A stretch of DNA of 64,000 nt, taken from assembly GCF_012932565.1 (NCBI RefSeq), contig NZ_JABBYJ010000003.1, positions 124,001-188,000 of the forward strand, written 5' to 3'. The notes under the pieces are model-generated. The model made no database searches. It saw only the letters and a program-made list of their open reading frames with translations, and was not told the origin of the DNA. Made by a program: the position numbers and the translations under genes. Below are positions 45,034 to 53,231 of this stretch, in pieces (the stretch's first letter is position 1; each line of letters opens with the position of its first letter). Source of the stretch: Sneathiella limimaris. Its GTDB lineage: Bacteria > Pseudomonadota > Alphaproteobacteria > Sneathiellales > Sneathiellaceae.

Positions 45034-46374
45034 ATGAAAATAAATGCACCATATGTTGGGATCCTGAAAAAAATAATGCCAAGAACTCTTTTTGGCAGAT
45101 CCTTGCTAATCGTGGTGCTTCCAACAATTTTGCTACAAGTTCTCGCAACCTATATTTTTTATGAACGACATTGGAATAATGTGGCAAGACGCCTCGCTCA
45201 AGGAGTTTCCGGGGAAATTGCAAGCGTCATTTCATTGACTGACAGATTTCCAGGAGTTGAAGCCCGCGAGAGTATCCTGAGCATTGCACGGGATCAAATG
45301 AGATTAACAGTTTCGTTTGAAGAAGGCACAGAAGTCCGAATTCCCGAAGACCACTCAGATGATTTTGGGTTTTTGGAGAAGCATATGGCTCGGGAACTGC
45401 AGAACAGCCTACCCGGTCGCGCCTTTACCATCAAAACTAATGATCGTCTGGAAACAGTTAATATTCGCGTACAGTTACCTGATCATGTTCTTAGCGTTGT
45501 CGTTAGGGACAAGCGCCTCTTTTCAAGTACGACATATATCTTTGTGATGTGGATGGTGGGAATTTCCATCACGTTGCTTGCTATTGCTGTTATCTTCCTT
45601 CGCAATCAGATGCGACCAATTCGACAACTAGCAGAAGCCGCTGAAAAATTTGGTAAAGGCCAAGAAGTTGAAGATTTCAAGCCCTCTGGCGCACAAGAAA
45701 TCCGCCTTGCCTCCATCGCTTTTCATGAAATGAAAAACCGGATCCACCGGCAAATTACGCAAAGGACTGAAATGTTGGCTGGGGTCAGCCATGATCTGCG
45801 CACCCCACTCACCCGAATGAAACTTCAGCTGGAGATGCTCGACGATAAAGAGGCTAGGGATAATCTACTCGGTGATGTTCAGGATATGAGCAATATGGTG
45901 GAGGGCTACTTGGCTTTTGCAAAAGGGCAGGAAGCGGAAAGTGAGCGCCCGGTAAATCTCGCGGAACTTGTTGGTGAAGTCTGCGAGAATGCCCGGCGGC
46001 AGGGTGCTTTGATTTCTCTTGAAGGACCGCGATCTATTTCTAAAAAGTTACGACCTAATAGCATTAAACGATGCCTGATGAACCTGATTGAAAATGCGCG
46101 ACGTTATGCGGGCGAAATTCAGGTCACCTTAAGCGCAAAAGAAGAATATATCCTCATCACAATCGATGATAATGGTCCAGGTATTCCCGAAGAAAAAAGG
46201 CAGGATGTCTTTAAACCCTTTTTCCGGATGGATACTTCCAGAAATTCAGAGACAGGTGGAAGCGGATTGGGTATGACCATCGCCAGGGATATTATTCACA
46301 GCCATGGCGGGCAGATTGCCCTCGGGGAAAGTCCACTTGGTGGACTGCGAATTCAACTTATCCTTCCGTGGTAG
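45034..46374 (+). CDS. Membrane sensor histidine kinase, EnvZ-like
   Basis: 446 aa. Two membrane segments (about 20-42 and 167-188) enclose a periplasmic sensor loop of about 125 residues. A HAMP linker (RNQMRPIRQLAEAAEKFG) follows. The HisKA motif is MLAGVSHDLRTPLTRMKLQL with H253; the ATPase has N-box LMNLIENARRYA, G1 DDNGPGIPEEKR and G2 GGSGLGMTIARDI. Cognate kinase for PetR by gene order. The end overlaps the convergent gene at 46358 by 17 bp. Confidence 0.93.
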   Translation: MKINAPYVGILKKIMPRTLFGRSLLIVVLPTILLQVLATYIFYERHWNNVARRLAQGVSGEIASVISLTDRFPGVEARESILSIARDQMRLTVSFEEGTEVRIPEDHSDDFGFLEKHMARELQNSLPGRAFTIKTNDRLETVNIRVQLPDHVLSVVVRDKRLFSSTTYIFVMWMVGISITLLAIAVIFLRNQMRPIRQLAEAAEKFGKGQEVEDFKPSGAQEIRLASIAFHEMKNRIHRQITQRTEMLAGVSHDLRTPLTRMKLQLEMLDDKEARDNLLGDVQDMSNMVEGYLAFAKGQEAESERPVNLAELVGEVCENARRQGALISLEGPRSISKKLRPNSIKRCLMNLIENARRYAGEIQVTLSAKEEYILITIDDNGPGIPEEKRQDVFKPFFRMDTSRNSETGGSGLGMTIARDIIHSHGGQIALGESPLGGLRIQLILPW

Positions 46375-46714
46375 AGTGAGCTTCTATCGCATTAATACAC
46401 TCAGAGAACATTTTCTGTAGACCGTTGTCACAGGCCGGTGCTTTGGCGGAGGTCGTGTTTGCTAATGCTAAAACAGCAGGAACCGCTGCCATGGCAGTGG
46501 GTGGATTGACAACCGCTTTCGCAATCAGTTGAACCTGTTCAATCTCTTTTTGATAGGCATCCACAAGAGAGGCTGTCTGTTCATCTTTTTTTCGTAACGA
46601 TTGGAGAAGTTGATCTGCTTTTTGATGTGCAGAAGTCAATTCCTCCTGATGCTGCCTAAACAGAGCCTTCAGATCAGGGGCTTGTGGCATTGTAAAATGT
46701 GTCTCTGTCTCCAA
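46358..46714 (-). CDS. Small coiled-coil protein of unknown function
   Basis: 118 aa from TTG at 46714, nine bases after AAAGGAG; the ATG at 46690 has no ribosome-binding site. Residues about 12-65 are a heptad-like charged helix (LKALFRQHQEELTSAHQKAD and LQSLRKKDEQTASLVDAYQK); the middle is Ala/Val-rich. No family recognised. Last of the ybjN-proC-proC-phasin-csaA run, 14 bp after csaA, and overlapping the kinase gene 3' end. Confidence 0.6.
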   Translation of the reverse strand: METETHFTMPQAPDLKALFRQHQEELTSAHQKADQLLQSLRKKDEQTASLVDAYQKEIEQVQLIAKAVVNPPTAMAAVPAVLALANTTSAKAPACDNGLQKMFSECINAIEAHSTTEG

Positions 46715-46728
46715 CCGCCCTCTCTCCT

Positions 46729-47079
46729 TTAGTGCAGTCGACCGCCGATAGGAACTTCATGATCCGGGCTAATTAGAGAAATCGCCCCATTGGCATCACT
46801 AAACCCCAAAACAAGGACTTCAGACATAACAGGTCCGATCTGGCGCGGTGGAAAGTTCACAACGGCAGCAATCCGTTTTCCCACTAGTTCTTCGCGGGTA
46901 TATAGCACCGTAATCTGCGCTGAGCTTTTCTTAATCCCTATGTCGTCGCCAAAGTCGATTTTAAGCTTGTATGCTGGTTTCCTAGCCTCCGGAAATTCCT
47001 CGGCTTCAACAATTTTTCCCACCCGTATATCTACTTTCAAGAAATCCTGAAACGCTATCTCGCTCTCTAAATCAGACAT
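46729..47079 (-). CDS. csaA: CsaA-type tRNA-binding domain protein
   Basis: 116 aa from ATG at 47079, after AGAGGG. It is a single EMAP-II-like OB fold that matches CsaA along its length: FLKVDIRVGKIVEAEEFPEA, IDFGDDIGIKKSSAQITVLY and AVVNFPPRQIGPVMSEVLVLG. CsaA proteins bind tRNA and show chaperone-like activity linked to export in Bacillus. The frame stays open to 47139 upstream but the N-terminal extension has no similarity. Confidence 0.9.
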   Translation of the reverse strand: MSDLESEIAFQDFLKVDIRVGKIVEAEEFPEARKPAYKLKIDFGDDIGIKKSSAQITVLYTREELVGKRIAAVVNFPPRQIGPVMSEVLVLGFSDANGAISLISPDHEVPIGGRLH

Positions 47080-47131
47080 TAAACCCTCTTTAAGTATTAA
47101 AATAAGGGTTATTCTAGAGACACGCTCAGGA

Positions 47132-47548
47132 TTAACCACCCGAAAATTTAGTTGCCGCTAGGTCAATTTTTGCCATCGATTGTTCAACCGCCTTGATAAC
47201 ATTTTCAGAGGACTTCCTCGATATAGAGAGTACTGTTTGCGATATAGTCTCCATACTCTTGGACAGATCTTCTGTTTTTGAAAGTCTTTCCTGCATGGCA
47301 CTCAGGTCCACAGGGTTTTTTGAAGATCCGATATCTCTTTTTAAGTTTTTCTCAAATTCCGCTAATGCTTGATTCAAAAAAGAAGACTGCGACTTTGTTA
47401 TTTCAGCAAAACCAGCTGCTACTTCAGAAGTAACGGTCTGCATCGCCTTAAAACTGTGTTGCTGACTTCCATGCAAAGCCGTCAAATCGGGGATTAATAG
47501 CTTTCCAGCCAAATGGGTTTCTGTTCCATTCGCATCATTGATTGACAT
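47132..47548 (-). CDS. Phasin-like protein
   Basis: 138 aa from ATG at 47548, five bases after GGGAG. Largely helical, with FKAMQTVTSEVAAGFAEITK and the amphipathic pattern of phasins, the polyhydroxyalkanoate granule-coat proteins, though no signature is decisive. It lies 45 bp after proC copy 1 and 53 bp before csaA. It could be an unrelated coiled-coil protein. Confidence 0.6.
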   Translation of the reverse strand: MSINDANGTETHLAGKLLIPDLTALHGSQQHSFKAMQTVTSEVAAGFAEITKSQSSFLNQALAEFEKNLKRDIGSSKNPVDLSAMQERLSKTEDLSKSMETISQTVLSISRKSSENVIKAVEQSMAKIDLAATKFSGG

Positions 47549-47592
47549 ACGCACTCCCTAAAAGAGTGCATATGCCACTTTTATTTCTACCT

Positions 47593-48411
47593 TTAAGAGT
47601 TTTTGGATAATTCGATAGATCTTGTAGTTGCGGCTCGAACTGTTCGCTCCATTAACGGCTTTAAACCGTCTTCCGCCATTAGCACCTCTAGTCCCGCCGC
47701 TGTCGTTCCGTTTGGACTTGTGACATTCTCCCTGAGCGTACCTACACACAGATCAGATTGCGAAGCGAGTTCTCCGGCACCAAGAACGGTCTGTTTTGCA
47801 AGTTTAAGTGCCAGATCTTCAGGCAAACCGTTCGCCACACCAGCCTTTTTCATGGCCTCAATTAGATAAAAAACATATGCAGGCCCTGAGCCGGATAGCC
47901 CTGTGACTGCATCCATCTGCTCTTCTTTTTCGATCCATGCTGTTTCACCGCAAGCAGCCATCAACTGATCACATATTTCTCTCTGCTCATCGGATACATT
48001 TTGGTTTGCGACCGATACAAGCATACCACGCCCAATGGCAGCAGGCGTGTTTGGCATTGTCCTCACAACTGCAGAGGATTGGTCCAATGAGGATTCCAGT
48101 TCCGCAAGCTTGATCCCGGCTGCGACAGAAATAATCAAAGAGCCTTTTTTTGCATACTTTTTATACTCTGGAGAGATTGCTGCGATCTGGTTTGGCTTGA
48201 CAGCGAAGACAATAGCGTCGGGTTTAAACCCGCGGCGGATATCAACTGACGACGCATAGCAATGGACTCCTTCATCCTGAAATCCACCCAACCGATCCAG
48301 TGATTTATTCACAACAGCAATAGAACCAGGGGCAAACCCTTTGTTGAGCCACCCCCGAAGCATCGCCTGCCCCATATTGCCACAACCAACTAATAGTGTT
48401 TTAAACTTCAT
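47593..48411 (-). CDS. proC: Pyrroline-5-carboxylate reductase, copy 1
   Basis: Last step of proline synthesis (P5C + NAD(P)H to proline). 272 aa. Rossmann loop LLVGCGNMGQAMLRGWL at the start, AVKPNQ near 73, and the active-site signature near 160-200 (TGLSGSGPAYVFYLIEAMKK and VTSPNGTTAAGLEVL). A close paralogue lies immediately upstream with 59 bp between them. Copy 1 has a cysteine near the catalytic helix (SDLCVGTLRENV) where copy 2 has DAVEQLRV. Confidence 0.93.
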   Translation of the reverse strand: MKFKTLLVGCGNMGQAMLRGWLNKGFAPGSIAVVNKSLDRLGGFQDEGVHCYASSVDIRRGFKPDAIVFAVKPNQIAAISPEYKKYAKKGSLIISVAAGIKLAELESSLDQSSAVVRTMPNTPAAIGRGMLVSVANQNVSDEQREICDQLMAACGETAWIEKEEQMDAVTGLSGSGPAYVFYLIEAMKKAGVANGLPEDLALKLAKQTVLGAGELASQSDLCVGTLRENVTSPNGTTAAGLEVLMAEDGLKPLMERTVRAATTRSIELSKNS

Positions 48412-48470
48412 ACCACATACTCCTTAAGCACTAAAAAGGAGTATATTTTTATAAATTTTACACTTTAAAG

Positions 48471-49283
48471 TTACTTTCCGAGCTCTTTCGATCTATTAGC
48501 AGCAGCTCTAACGGTCTTGTCCATCAAGGGTTTTAAACCGTCATCCGCCATCAGCACCTCAAGGCCGGCCGCAGTTGTACCATTTGGACTTGTCACATTG
48601 ACCCGCAATTGCTCAACCGCATCTGTCGAAACGAGAGCAAGTTCTCCAGCACCAGCAACGGTCGTTTTCGCCAATTGCAATGCCAGCTCATCGGATAGAC
48701 CTGCAGCAACACCTGCCGCTTTCATACACTCGATCATATAAAAAACATAAGCGGGGCCCGAACCTGAGAGGCCTGTTACTGCATCCATCAGGCCTTCATC
48801 TTCAATCCAAGCGGTGTCACCAATTGCCTGCATCAATACATCGCACAGCTTACGCTGATGATCGGAAACATTTTCATTTGCATAGGAAACCATCATTCCC
48901 CGACGGATCGCCGCAGGTGTATTGGGCATTGTTCGGATAATGGCTGCTTTTTCACCAAAACTTTCTTCGAACAATTTAATCTGTGTACCAGCAGCAATAG
49001 AGATCACGAGAGCCCCTTGATCCGCATATCCCCGATAACTCTCCAATACATCTGCAATAACCTGAGGCTTCACTGCTAAGATGAGAACGTCCGGACAATA
49101 GCCTTCCTCAATCAATAGAGGTGAGGAGAAAGTCCGGCTTCCGAGGTTCGCAGCTTTTTCTCGATTATCTGATGAAGGATCAACAACGACAATATCATTA
49201 GGTTTGACCCCCTGTTCAATCCAGCCACCCAACATGGCACGGCCCATATTACCGCACCCAACCAACAATACTGACATGCTCAT
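48471..49283 (-). CDS. proC: Pyrroline-5-carboxylate reductase, copy 2
   Basis: 270 aa from ATG at 49283, five bases after the ybjN stop, so likely translated by coupling; a GTG at 49298 inside ybjN is possible. Rossmann loop LLVGCGNMGRAMLGGWI, LAVKPQVIAD, TGLSGSGPAYVFYMIECMKA and NVTSPNGTTAAGLEVLMADD. The neighbouring ybjN gene is the usual context of alphaproteobacterial proC, so this is probably the ancestral copy and the next gene the duplicate. Confidence 0.93.
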   Translation of the reverse strand: MSMSVLLVGCGNMGRAMLGGWIEQGVKPNDIVVVDPSSDNREKAANLGSRTFSSPLLIEEGYCPDVLILAVKPQVIADVLESYRGYADQGALVISIAAGTQIKLFEESFGEKAAIIRTMPNTPAAIRRGMMVSYANENVSDHQRKLCDVLMQAIGDTAWIEDEGLMDAVTGLSGSGPAYVFYMIECMKAAGVAAGLSDELALQLAKTTVAGAGELALVSTDAVEQLRVNVTSPNGTTAAGLEVLMADDGLKPLMDKTVRAAANRSKELGK

Positions 49284-49287
49284 TTGA

Positions 49288-49794
49288 TTAAGCTTCACCC
49301 ATAGTTTCTAACATGGCTGCATCTAGCGCATCTTCAGGTGACTTTCCACCCCAAATGCAGAATTGAATTGCTGGGTAAAAGCGATCCAGTTCTTTCATGC
49401 CCATTTCAAGGAGGGTTTGCGCCTGCTCTTCTTCCAGATCGCCACTCTTGTTGAGAAGTAACGCATGACGGAACATGAGCAACCCTTCATCACGCCAAGC
49501 ATCAAAATGGCCAACAAACAGACGCTCATTAATCATAGCCATCAATTCATAAATAACGGCCATATTCTTGTCAGGTATCTTTATATCATAAGCGCAGGAA
49601 AAATGGATTGCGCGGAGATCTGGCCTCCATGAAAACCAAAGGTGATATTGGCACCAACTGCCTTCCACCCCAACAGTCAGCTCATTATTGCCCTGACGGT
49701 CATAATCCCAGTCATTTTGGTCAATAATAGTTTCAACAATATCCAGTGGATTGCATACATCTGTTTCTTCAGATGACAGAAGAAGTGTCGTCAT
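49288..49794 (-). CDS. YbjN domain protein
   Basis: 168 aa from ATG at 49794, seven bases after GGAG; the frame extends to 49854 but without support. It matches the YbjN family (type III secretion chaperone-like fold): NPLDIVETIIDQNDWDYDRQ, WCQYHLWFSWRPDLRAIHFS, and MINERLFVGHFDAWRDEGLL. The family is a putative sensory or regulatory fold. It leads the six-gene run that contains both proC genes. Confidence 0.88.
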   Translation of the reverse strand: MTTLLLSSEETDVCNPLDIVETIIDQNDWDYDRQGNNELTVGVEGSWCQYHLWFSWRPDLRAIHFSCAYDIKIPDKNMAVIYELMAMINERLFVGHFDAWRDEGLLMFRHALLLNKSGDLEEEQAQTLLEMGMKELDRFYPAIQFCIWGGKSPEDALDAAMLETMGEA

Positions 49795-50028
49795 GGCGGG
49801 TCTCCATCTTTCAGAAGTTTCCGCGCCTTGGGTCAAATGCGCCCGCATTTCCACCTATAAACACAGAAATTCCGGTTCGGGCCATATATGGTAGCTTCAA
49901 TATTCAGCAACCATATATATAGCGTAACCAACGCTTCTATGTCGCGCAAGTCAAAAGGTGGTTAAAATTCATTTTTCTTGTGGATAACCTGCCTGAAACT
50001 GAAACAGATCGGAGAAATCTGCAAAAAT

Positions 50029-50325
50029 TCAGCTTTTCTTTTTCGAGGTCGAGGAGGCAGACCTTTTTGCCGGTGCCTTTTTGGCCAACTGAGCTTTCAA
50101 CTCCTTAATCACCTCTTCCTGTTGCTCCACCTTATCACTGAGGGAAACAACCATTGCTTTGACAGCATCAAACTCATCGCGAGGGACGAGGTCCATCTTA
50201 GAAAGCATCCGCTCCATCTGCTGATGCATCAAGTTGTCCATCTCCGCTTTCATGCCTTGAGCTGTACCAAGAGCACCAGAGGCGAGTTTGGCAAAGTCGT
50301 CGAAAATTTTTGAGTCAGATTGCAT
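50029..50325 (-). CDS. ubiK: Ubiquinone biosynthesis accessory factor UbiK
   Basis: 98 aa from ATG at 50325 (a GTG just before it is the alternative). It matches UbiK/YqiC (BMFP): FDDFAKLASGALGTAQGMKA, then LDLVPRDEFDAVK-like segment (KMDLVPRDEFDAVKAMV), and a trimeric coiled coil KVEQQEEVIKELKAQL. The tail is Lys/Ser/Ala-rich. It assists the Ubi complex in aerobic ubiquinone synthesis. Divergent from lgt. Confidence 0.9.
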   Translation of the reverse strand: MQSDSKIFDDFAKLASGALGTAQGMKAEMDNLMHQQMERMLSKMDLVPRDEFDAVKAMVVSLSDKVEQQEEVIKELKAQLAKKAPAKRSASSTSKKKS

Positions 50326-50469
50326 CACATAAGTCCTTCATTCTACAACAACAATATGAGTTGCTGCGACAAAAAATGCAAGTCGTTAGAACTCTGGACT
50401 TCAGATAAATCCCGATCACAACAGCAGTTCTTATTGCGGTTTTGGAAGCACACGATATAGTCTAGCGCC

Positions 50470-51276
50470 ATGACTTGGATATCTTCACTATCTGCACTTT
50501 CATACCCCGAAATTGATCCGATACTTTTCAGTATTGGTCCGTTCGCAATACGCTGGTATGCGCTAGCTTACATTGCCGGCCTTGTAATTGGTTGGCGATT
50601 GATGATCCATTTCGCAAAATCTCCAAAAAGTTCAATTTCCCCTGCACATATCGACGACTTTCTGATGTGGGCGACATTGGGCGTTATTCTGGGAGGTCGA
50701 TTAGGCTATGTAATTTTTTACAAACCTGAATTCTATATCGCAAACCCAGTTGAAATTCTCAAAGTATGGCAAGGTGGAATGTCTTTCCACGGAGGATTTT
50801 TGGGCGTTGTTATTTCGGCATTTCTTTTCTGCCGTAAACACAAGCTTCCGACCCTGGAACTTGCAGATATGCTGGCAACGGTCGCGCCTATCGGCCTTTT
50901 TTTCGGTCGTGTCGCGAATTTTATTAATGGTGAGCTTTTTGGCCGGGTCAGTGATGCGCCATGGGCGATGGTCTTTCCAAACGGAGGCCCACTCCCTCGT
51001 CACCCCAGCCAGCTATATGAAGCGATTTTGGAGGGACTTCTTCTTTTCCTGATCATAATGATAGTGCGAAGAACTCCATTTGGATCCAAGCCCGGAGTTC
51101 TCTCTGGTCTCTTTTTGATTGGTTATGCACTTGCCAGATCTTTCGTAGAGCTTTTCCGCCAACCTGATGCTCATTTAGGTTTCCTAATCGGAGGCTCAAC
51201 CATGGGGCAGCTGCTATCCGTTCCCATGATCCTCATTGGTCTGTTGCTTATTTGGCATTCAGCCCGCAAATCATGA
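50470..51276 (+). CDS. lgt: Prolipoprotein diacylglyceryl transferase
   Basis: Adds diacylglycerol to the lipobox cysteine, the first step of lipoprotein maturation. 268 aa, seven membrane segments. Visible: the HGG motif as GGMSFHGGFLGVVISAFLF near residue 100, the signature GRVANFINGELFGR near 143, and HPSQLYEA near 178. It overlaps the following methyltransferase gene by 4 bp (ATGA) and begins the lgt-midA-pgeF-lipoprotein run. Confidence 0.97.
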   Translation: MTWISSLSALSYPEIDPILFSIGPFAIRWYALAYIAGLVIGWRLMIHFAKSPKSSISPAHIDDFLMWATLGVILGGRLGYVIFYKPEFYIANPVEILKVWQGGMSFHGGFLGVVISAFLFCRKHKLPTLELADMLATVAPIGLFFGRVANFINGELFGRVSDAPWAMVFPNGGPLPRHPSQLYEAILEGLLLFLIIMIVRRTPFGSKPGVLSGLFLIGYALARSFVELFRQPDAHLGFLIGGSTMGQLLSVPMILIGLLLIWHSARKS

Positions 51277-52355
51277 CAACTCCGCTAGATCAAATTATTT
51301 GGGCCCAGATCCAGGAAAAAGGTCCAATGCCGCTGGATGAGTTTATGAATTTGGCGCTCATGCATCCGGAACATGGCTATTATCAAAGAGCCAATCCACT
51401 TGGTGCAAAAGGAGATTTCATCACAGCACCAGATATTAGCCAGATGTTTGGAGAATTGATTGGACTATGGTGTGTGGATTGCTGGGTAAAGCTGGGAGCG
51501 CCAAATAAATTTATTTTAGCTGAAGTGGGACCCGGTCAAGGGACTCTCATGCAGGATGCGCTTAGAAGCGCCAGTCTGGTTCCAGAGTTCTTGGAAGCAG
51601 CAGATATTCATTTGGTTGAGGGAAGCCGGAAACTTCAAACAGTCCAGCAAGCGACTCTCCGCGATTATACTGTCACTTGGCACCAGTCCATACAGGACCT
51701 TCCAAGCGATCTTCCGTTGATCCTGATTGGAAACGAATTTCTTGACGCCCTTCCAATTCGCCAGTTTGAAGCCACTGAAGACTGTTGGTTGGAGCGAAAA
51801 GTCGCCCTTTTAGACACCGCTCTTACTTTAGTGACAGAACCTGTTGCAGATGTGCGCACCAATACTGAGCTGCCTTCTATCTCGGGGATTGAAAAGGGAG
51901 TTATCTTTGAGTTGCCCGCAGCAGCAATGGACGTTGTTAAAGATCTTGCTCTGCGATTATCTAATCAAAACGGTGTGGCTCTATTTATTGATTATGGCCC
52001 AATGGAAAGTGGATTTGGCGACAGCTTCCAGGCCGTAAAAAATCACAAGTTTGTAGATCCATTAGCCAACCCAGGATCTCATGATCTAACGGCGCATGTG
52101 GATTTTGCCAAGCTAGCTTCGGTCGCGAAAAAGCAGGGCTGCTCCCCTACCCCAATTGCCACACAAGGTCGTTTTCTCGAGCGTCTTGGCATTGAAGCCA
52201 GAGCCTTGTCACTTTCTCGAAATGCTGATGAAGCCACGAAAAAACGAATTACTGAGGATTTAAAACGTCTTGTCAGCAACTCAGGAATGGGTACGCTGTT
52301 CAAAGCATTCAGTTTTCATCATGGAATGAATGAAGGGCCTGCCGGATTTAGCTAA
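51273..52355 (+). CDS. SAM-dependent methyltransferase, MidA/NDUFAF7 family
   Basis: 360 aa from ATG at 51273, inside the ATGA overlap with lgt. MidA-type strings: MPLDEFMNLALMHPEHGYYQ, DFITAPDISQMFGELIGLW, EVGPGQGTLMQDALR, and GNEFLDALPIRQF. The eukaryotic relative NDUFAF7 dimethylates an arginine of complex I subunit NDUFS2; whether the bacterial one does so is not known. Ends one base into pgeF. Confidence 0.92.
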   Translation: MTTPLDQIIWAQIQEKGPMPLDEFMNLALMHPEHGYYQRANPLGAKGDFITAPDISQMFGELIGLWCVDCWVKLGAPNKFILAEVGPGQGTLMQDALRSASLVPEFLEAADIHLVEGSRKLQTVQQATLRDYTVTWHQSIQDLPSDLPLILIGNEFLDALPIRQFEATEDCWLERKVALLDTALTLVTEPVADVRTNTELPSISGIEKGVIFELPAAAMDVVKDLALRLSNQNGVALFIDYGPMESGFGDSFQAVKNHKFVDPLANPGSHDLTAHVDFAKLASVAKKQGCSPTPIATQGRFLERLGIEARALSLSRNADEATKKRITEDLKRLVSNSGMGTLFKAFSFHHGMNEGPAGFS

Positions 52356-53119
52356 TGTATGTGAAAGCCAAAAATCTGACTAATGCTGGTGTACAACATG
52401 CCTTTTTCACCCGCGAAAACGGGGTTTCAGAGGGTATATATGCAGGCCTTAATTGTGGACCGGGGTCAAACGATGATGCTGTGGCCGTTGCAGAGAATAG
52501 AAAGCGTGCCATGGCAGAACTGAATGTGCCTGCAGCCAATCTCTACACCCTCTATCAAATTCATAGTGCTGATGTAATTGCCATCGACGAAAACAGTGAT
52601 CCGAACACGCGCCCAAAGGGGGATGCGATGGTGACCAACCAAAGGAACGTCGCACTTGGAATACTCACTGCCGACTGTGTGCCCATTCTGTTCTACGATG
52701 CAAAAAACAGCGTTATTGGCGCGGCACATTCAGGATGGAAAGGCACACTTTCAGGTATTTTTGAAAATGTAATTGATGAAATGGTTTCGCTTGGCGCTGA
52801 GGTTAAAGAAATACACGCAGCTATTGGTCCTTCTATCCAACAACCATCTTATGAAGTTGGCCCGGAATTTCCTGAACCGTTTCTGAAAAAGAACTCTGAA
52901 AACCGGAAATATTTTATACCCTCTTCAAAAAGTGGTCATTTCTTATTCGATTTGACCGGGCTGGTTCTTGATGATCTAAACTCGCTTCCTTTGAAATCAG
53001 TAGAACGACTCACTTTGGACACATATAAAGAAGAAGATCTTTTTTACAGTTATCGGCGAACTTGCCATCGAAAGGAACCTGACTATGGGCGCCAACTTTC
53101 TGCCATTACCCTCGTTTAG
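52355..53119 (+). CDS. pgeF: Peptidoglycan editing factor PgeF (YfiH/DUF152)
   Basis: 254 aa. It removes misincorporated L-Ser-containing muropeptide precursors in E. coli; the fold also includes LACC1-like purine enzymes. Metal-binding and signature residues are visible: LYTLYQIHSADVIAID near 70, GILTADCVPILFYD near 112, GAAHSGWKGTLSGI near 132, and the end string FYSYRRTCHRKEPDYGRQLS. One-base overlap with the methyltransferase (TAATG). Confidence 0.94.
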   Translation: MYVKAKNLTNAGVQHAFFTRENGVSEGIYAGLNCGPGSNDDAVAVAENRKRAMAELNVPAANLYTLYQIHSADVIAIDENSDPNTRPKGDAMVTNQRNVALGILTADCVPILFYDAKNSVIGAAHSGWKGTLSGIFENVIDEMVSLGAEVKEIHAAIGPSIQQPSYEVGPEFPEPFLKKNSENRKYFIPSSKSGHFLFDLTGLVLDDLNSLPLKSVERLTLDTYKEEDLFYSYRRTCHRKEPDYGRQLSAITLV

Positions 53120-53165
53120 GAAAAGTCGTTAGCGATCCAACACGAAGCTTCAGATATATTATCCC

Positions 53166-53231
53166 ATGCCTCACCTCATCATTTTCATCTTCCTCTGTAT
53201 TCTTGGGCTTTTAGCGACCTGTGCTCTCTAA
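53166..53231 (+). CDS. Possible 21-codon leader ORF overlapping the lipoprotein start
   Basis: ATG at 53166 opens a 21-aa hydrophobic peptide ending in LLATCAL, with stop TAA at 53229-53231, eleven bases into the next CDS. There is no clear ribosome-binding site. Its likely use would be translational coupling to the GTG start at 53221, which also lacks one. It may be chance. Confidence 0.25.
   Translation: MPHLIIFIFLCILGLLATCAL

Noticed and set aside
46358-46374. Overlap of the kinase gene with the 118-aa coiled-coil gene as a sign of a false ORF
   Set aside because: A 17-bp convergent overlap is ordinary; the small gene has a good ribosome-binding site and natural composition, so it was kept at moderate confidence.
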